DNA of 64,000 bases from Gammaproteobacteria bacterium (GTDB taxonomy: Bacteria; Pseudomonadota; Gammaproteobacteria; Pseudomonadales; Azotimanducaceae), in the NCBI GenBank assembly GCA_009840545.1, contig VXNM01000008.1:378339-442338 (forward strand). Direction: 5' to 3'. Shown here one piece after another: positions 62,123 to 64,000 of this stretch. Both the position numbers and the translations under genes were made by a program. The first letter of the stretch is position 1. The number at the start of each line of letters is the position of its first letter. The notes under the pieces were generated by a model, which had not been told where the DNA came from, ran no database searches, and worked only from the letters and a program-made list of their open reading frames with translations.

Positions 62123-63112
62123 ATGCCATTACTTGACGTTCGCGACCTGTCTGTAGCCTTCGATACGGACGAAGGTAGGGTCGATGTGATCGATCAAGTC
62201 AATCTACAACTCGAAAGCGGCGAAACCCTCGGTGTAGTCGGAGAGTCTGGCTGCGGCAAGAGCGTAACTGCACTGGCGATCATGGGCTTGTTGCCGCGAC
62301 CTTCTGGTCGTATCACCAATGGACAAATCGTCCTCGACAATCAGGACTTGCTCAGCAAACACCTCGATGAGAGACGCAGAGTTCGAGGCCGAAGAATATC
62401 CATGATCTTTCAAGAACCTATGACTGCCCTCAATCCGGTACAACGCATCGGAAAGCAACTCGTCGAGTCTGTTCAATTGCATCGACCGGACGTAGGCAAA
62501 GATGAAAGTCTCGAAGAATGCGTGAAGATCCTTGAGCAAGTGGGTATCTCGGAACCCGAGCAGCGTCTAATGGACTATCCACACCAACTTTCCGGCGGAA
62601 TGAGGCAACGAGTCATGATTGCAATGGCGCTCATCCATGTTCCCGACATTCTTATCGCAGATGAGCCCACTACGGCCTTGGACGTCACGATTCAAGCACA
62701 GATTCTTGAGCTGATCGCAAAGCTACAACAGGAAAATGGAATGGCCGTGATCTTTATAACTCACGACCTTGCAGTAATTGCGGAACTCGCTGACCGTGTA
62801 AGCGTGATGTATGCCGGGCGTGTCGTTGAGCAATCAACAGTAACTGAACTGTTCTCAGCTCCGCTTCATCCGTACACACAGGGGCTACTGAACTCAATCC
62901 CCAAGTTGGAAGGGACTCCAAAGACACAGCTAGAGACTATTCCAGGGCTGGTTCCGAGCTATGACGAAATGCCATCGGGCTGTCGATTCCGAAATCGTTG
63001 CAACCACGCTCAAACTCTATGCGGCGACAGAGTTCCGAGCTTGGAATCTGAAAGCAACACACATCACGTCGCGTGCCACTATTGGGGCAACCTGTCGGAA
63101 CGAATTCAATGA
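62123..63112 (+). CDS. Peptide ABC transporter ATP-binding protein (DppD/OppD type)
   Basis: 329 residues. Walker [20 protein letters not shown]-loop [15 protein letters not shown], signature [15 protein letters not shown], Walker [15 protein letters not shown] and switch [13 protein letters not shown]. The C-terminal region has [13 protein letters not shown] and the oligopeptide-transporter extension [14 protein letters not shown], a cysteine cluster that in some members holds an iron-sulfur cluster. Overlaps the second ATPase by four bases (ATGA). Confidence 0.93.
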   Translation: MPLLDVRDLSVAFDTDEGRVDVIDQVNLQLESGETLGVVGESGCGKSVTALAIMGLLPRPSGRITNGQIVLDNQDLLSKHLDERRRVRGRRISMIFQEPMTALNPVQRIGKQLVESVQLHRPDVGKDESLEECVKILEQVGISEPEQRLMDYPHQLSGGMRQRVMIAMALIHVPDILIADEPTTALDVTIQAQILELIAKLQQENGMAVIFITHDLAVIAELADRVSVMYAGRVVEQSTVTELFSAPLHPYTQGLLNSIPKLEGTPKTQLETIPGLVPSYDEMPSGCRFRNRCNHAQTLCGDRVPSLESESNTHHVACHYWGNLSERIQ

Positions 63113-64000
63113 CAGAGAGTCGCAATGCTCCGCTGCTTGAAGTTCGCGGGCTAACTAAGCACTTCCCTGTTCGAGCAGGAGTGATTCCCCGAACAGTAGG
63201 TCATGTTCATGCCGTCGACGGCGTTTCCTTTACGTTGCACCAGGGTGAGACTCTCGGGTTAGTGGGTGAGTCGGGATGCGGAAAGAGTACGGTGGGAAAG
63301 ACTCTCCTTCGCTTAGAAAAGCCAACGCATGGAACAGTGCTGTTCCAAGGCAGAGACATTTCCGCTATGCGATTCAGAGAACTTCGAGAGCTGAGACGCG
63401 ATGTCCAGATCATTTTCCAAGATCCTTTCGAGTCGCTCAACGCTCGTCACACTGTAGGAAAGATTCTTTCCGAACCCTTCGTGATTCACCGAATAGGAAC
63501 TACACAAGAGCGCAAGGAGCGAGTGGCAGAACTGCTTGAGCGTGTTGGAATAGACAGGTCCGCGGCGAGTCGTTTTCCGCACGAGTTTTCTGGCGGACAA
63601 CGTCAGCGTATTGGAATTGCCCGTGCCATTGCTCTTCGTCCGAAACTGATTGTTTGTGACGAAGCAGTCTCAGCCTTGGACGTCTCGGTGCAATCTCAAG
63701 TGATCAATCTCTTGTTGGACCTGCAAAGAGAAATGCATCTCGCTTTGTTGTTCATCGCTCACGACTTAGCTGTCGTCAAGCATGTTTCAGATCAGATCGC
63801 TGTAATGTACTTGGGCAAGGTGGTGGAAACCCGAAACTCAGAGGATGTCTATAGCTCGCCAAAACATCCCTATACCCGTGCATTGATATCAGCCATACCT
63901 CGACCAGACCCGTTGCACAAGGGTGAACGTGTAATTCTTGAAGGAGATGTACCTTCTCCCATTAATCCTCCTAGTGGATGTAGATTTCGAACTCGCTGCC
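63109..64000 (+). CDS. Peptide ABC transporter ATP-binding protein (DppF/OppF type), 3' truncated by window
   Basis: Starts ATG 63109, sharing ATGA with the preceding stop, and stays open to the end of the window (about 297 residues visible). Walker [19 protein letters not shown]-loop [14 protein letters not shown], signature [15 protein letters not shown], Walker [15 protein letters not shown], switch [13 protein letters not shown], and the family end SGCRFRTRC. The Walker B segment has D-E-A where most have D-E-P, a minor change. In E. coli YejF the two ATPase halves are fused; here they are separate genes. Confidence 0.92.
   Translation, partial: MTESRNAPLLEVRGLTKHFPVRAGVIPRTVGHVHAVDGVSFTLHQGETLGLVGESGCGKSTVGKTLLRLEKPTHGTVLFQGRDISAMRFRELRELRRDVQIIFQDPFESLNARHTVGKILSEPFVIHRIGTTQERKERVAELLERVGIDRSAASRFPHEFSGGQRQRIGIARAIALRPKLIVCDEAVSALDVSVQSQVINLLLDLQREMHLALLFIAHDLAVVKHVSDQIAVMYLGKVVETRNSEDVYSSPKHPYTRALISAIPRPDPLHKGERVILEGDVPSPINPPSGCRFRTRC

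Noticed and set aside
1-64000. CRISPR arrays, insertion sequences, integrases or phage genes
   Set aside because: I saw no repeat-spacer pattern, transposase or integrase motif, or flanking direct repeats anywhere in the window.

Overview
This window reads as a chromosome segment of an uncultured-type gammaproteobacterium of roughly 50% GC, probably marine or host-associated (low confidence on habitat). The assignment to Gammaproteobacteria rests on conserved gene order. The divergent lolB / hemA-prfA-prmC-moeB locus is followed on the other side by tRNA-Gln, rplY, pth and ychF. A second conserved block is nadD-rsfS-rlmH-mrdA-rodA-mltB-dacA-lipB. Everything was read by eye from sequence and translations; no database search was run, so family calls rest on recognised motifs.

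Layout. 1-2753: 3' part of an RND efflux permease. 3072-5877: a compact three-gene unit (DUF3419/BtaA-like aminocarboxypropyl transferase, GNAT acetyltransferase, haem-oxygenase-like di-iron enzyme) that looks like a small uncharacterised biosynthetic pathway. 6062-7087: DoxX and DUF1801 proteins, preceded by a perfect 29-bp palindrome. 7123-14627: housekeeping translation and tetrapyrrole genes. 14941-15418: a decayed VapBC toxin-antitoxin module. 15627-22990: cell-elongation, peptidoglycan and lipoate block with tightly overlapping genes. 23068-32342: single metabolic genes (LON-domain protein, uppP, VOC protein, ssb, phosphoesterase, metallo-beta-lactamase-fold enzyme, DUF1295 protein, CoA transferase, amidohydrolase, crotonase). 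32520-37883: a haem uptake operon (TonB receptor, HmuTUV-like ABC transporter, haem-degrading monooxygenase) behind a Fur-box-like palindrome. 38083-38735: relic of an MNT/HEPN toxin-antitoxin pair with several frameshifts. 39144-39750: two small membrane proteins, one only 49 residues. 39991-43997: a pair of CoA transferases and a PhoPQ-related (PqaA-like) protein.

44058-53602 is the most novel-looking part: nine co-directional genes, nearly all overlapping or a few bases apart. They encode a two-TM protein, several exported proteins (TPR-like, PEGA-like, acidic), a PEGA plus formylglycine-generating-enzyme-like fusion, a MotA/TolQ/ExbB-type proton channel, and two membrane-anchored von Willebrand A proteins. 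This looks like an undescribed ion-driven envelope complex.

53951-57811 encodes a giant lipoprotein joining an FG-GAP/UnbV propeller to a vanadium-haloperoxidase-type domain with its active-site motifs intact. 58004-64000 is a Yej/Opp-type peptide ABC transporter operon; its second ATPase gene runs off the window end.
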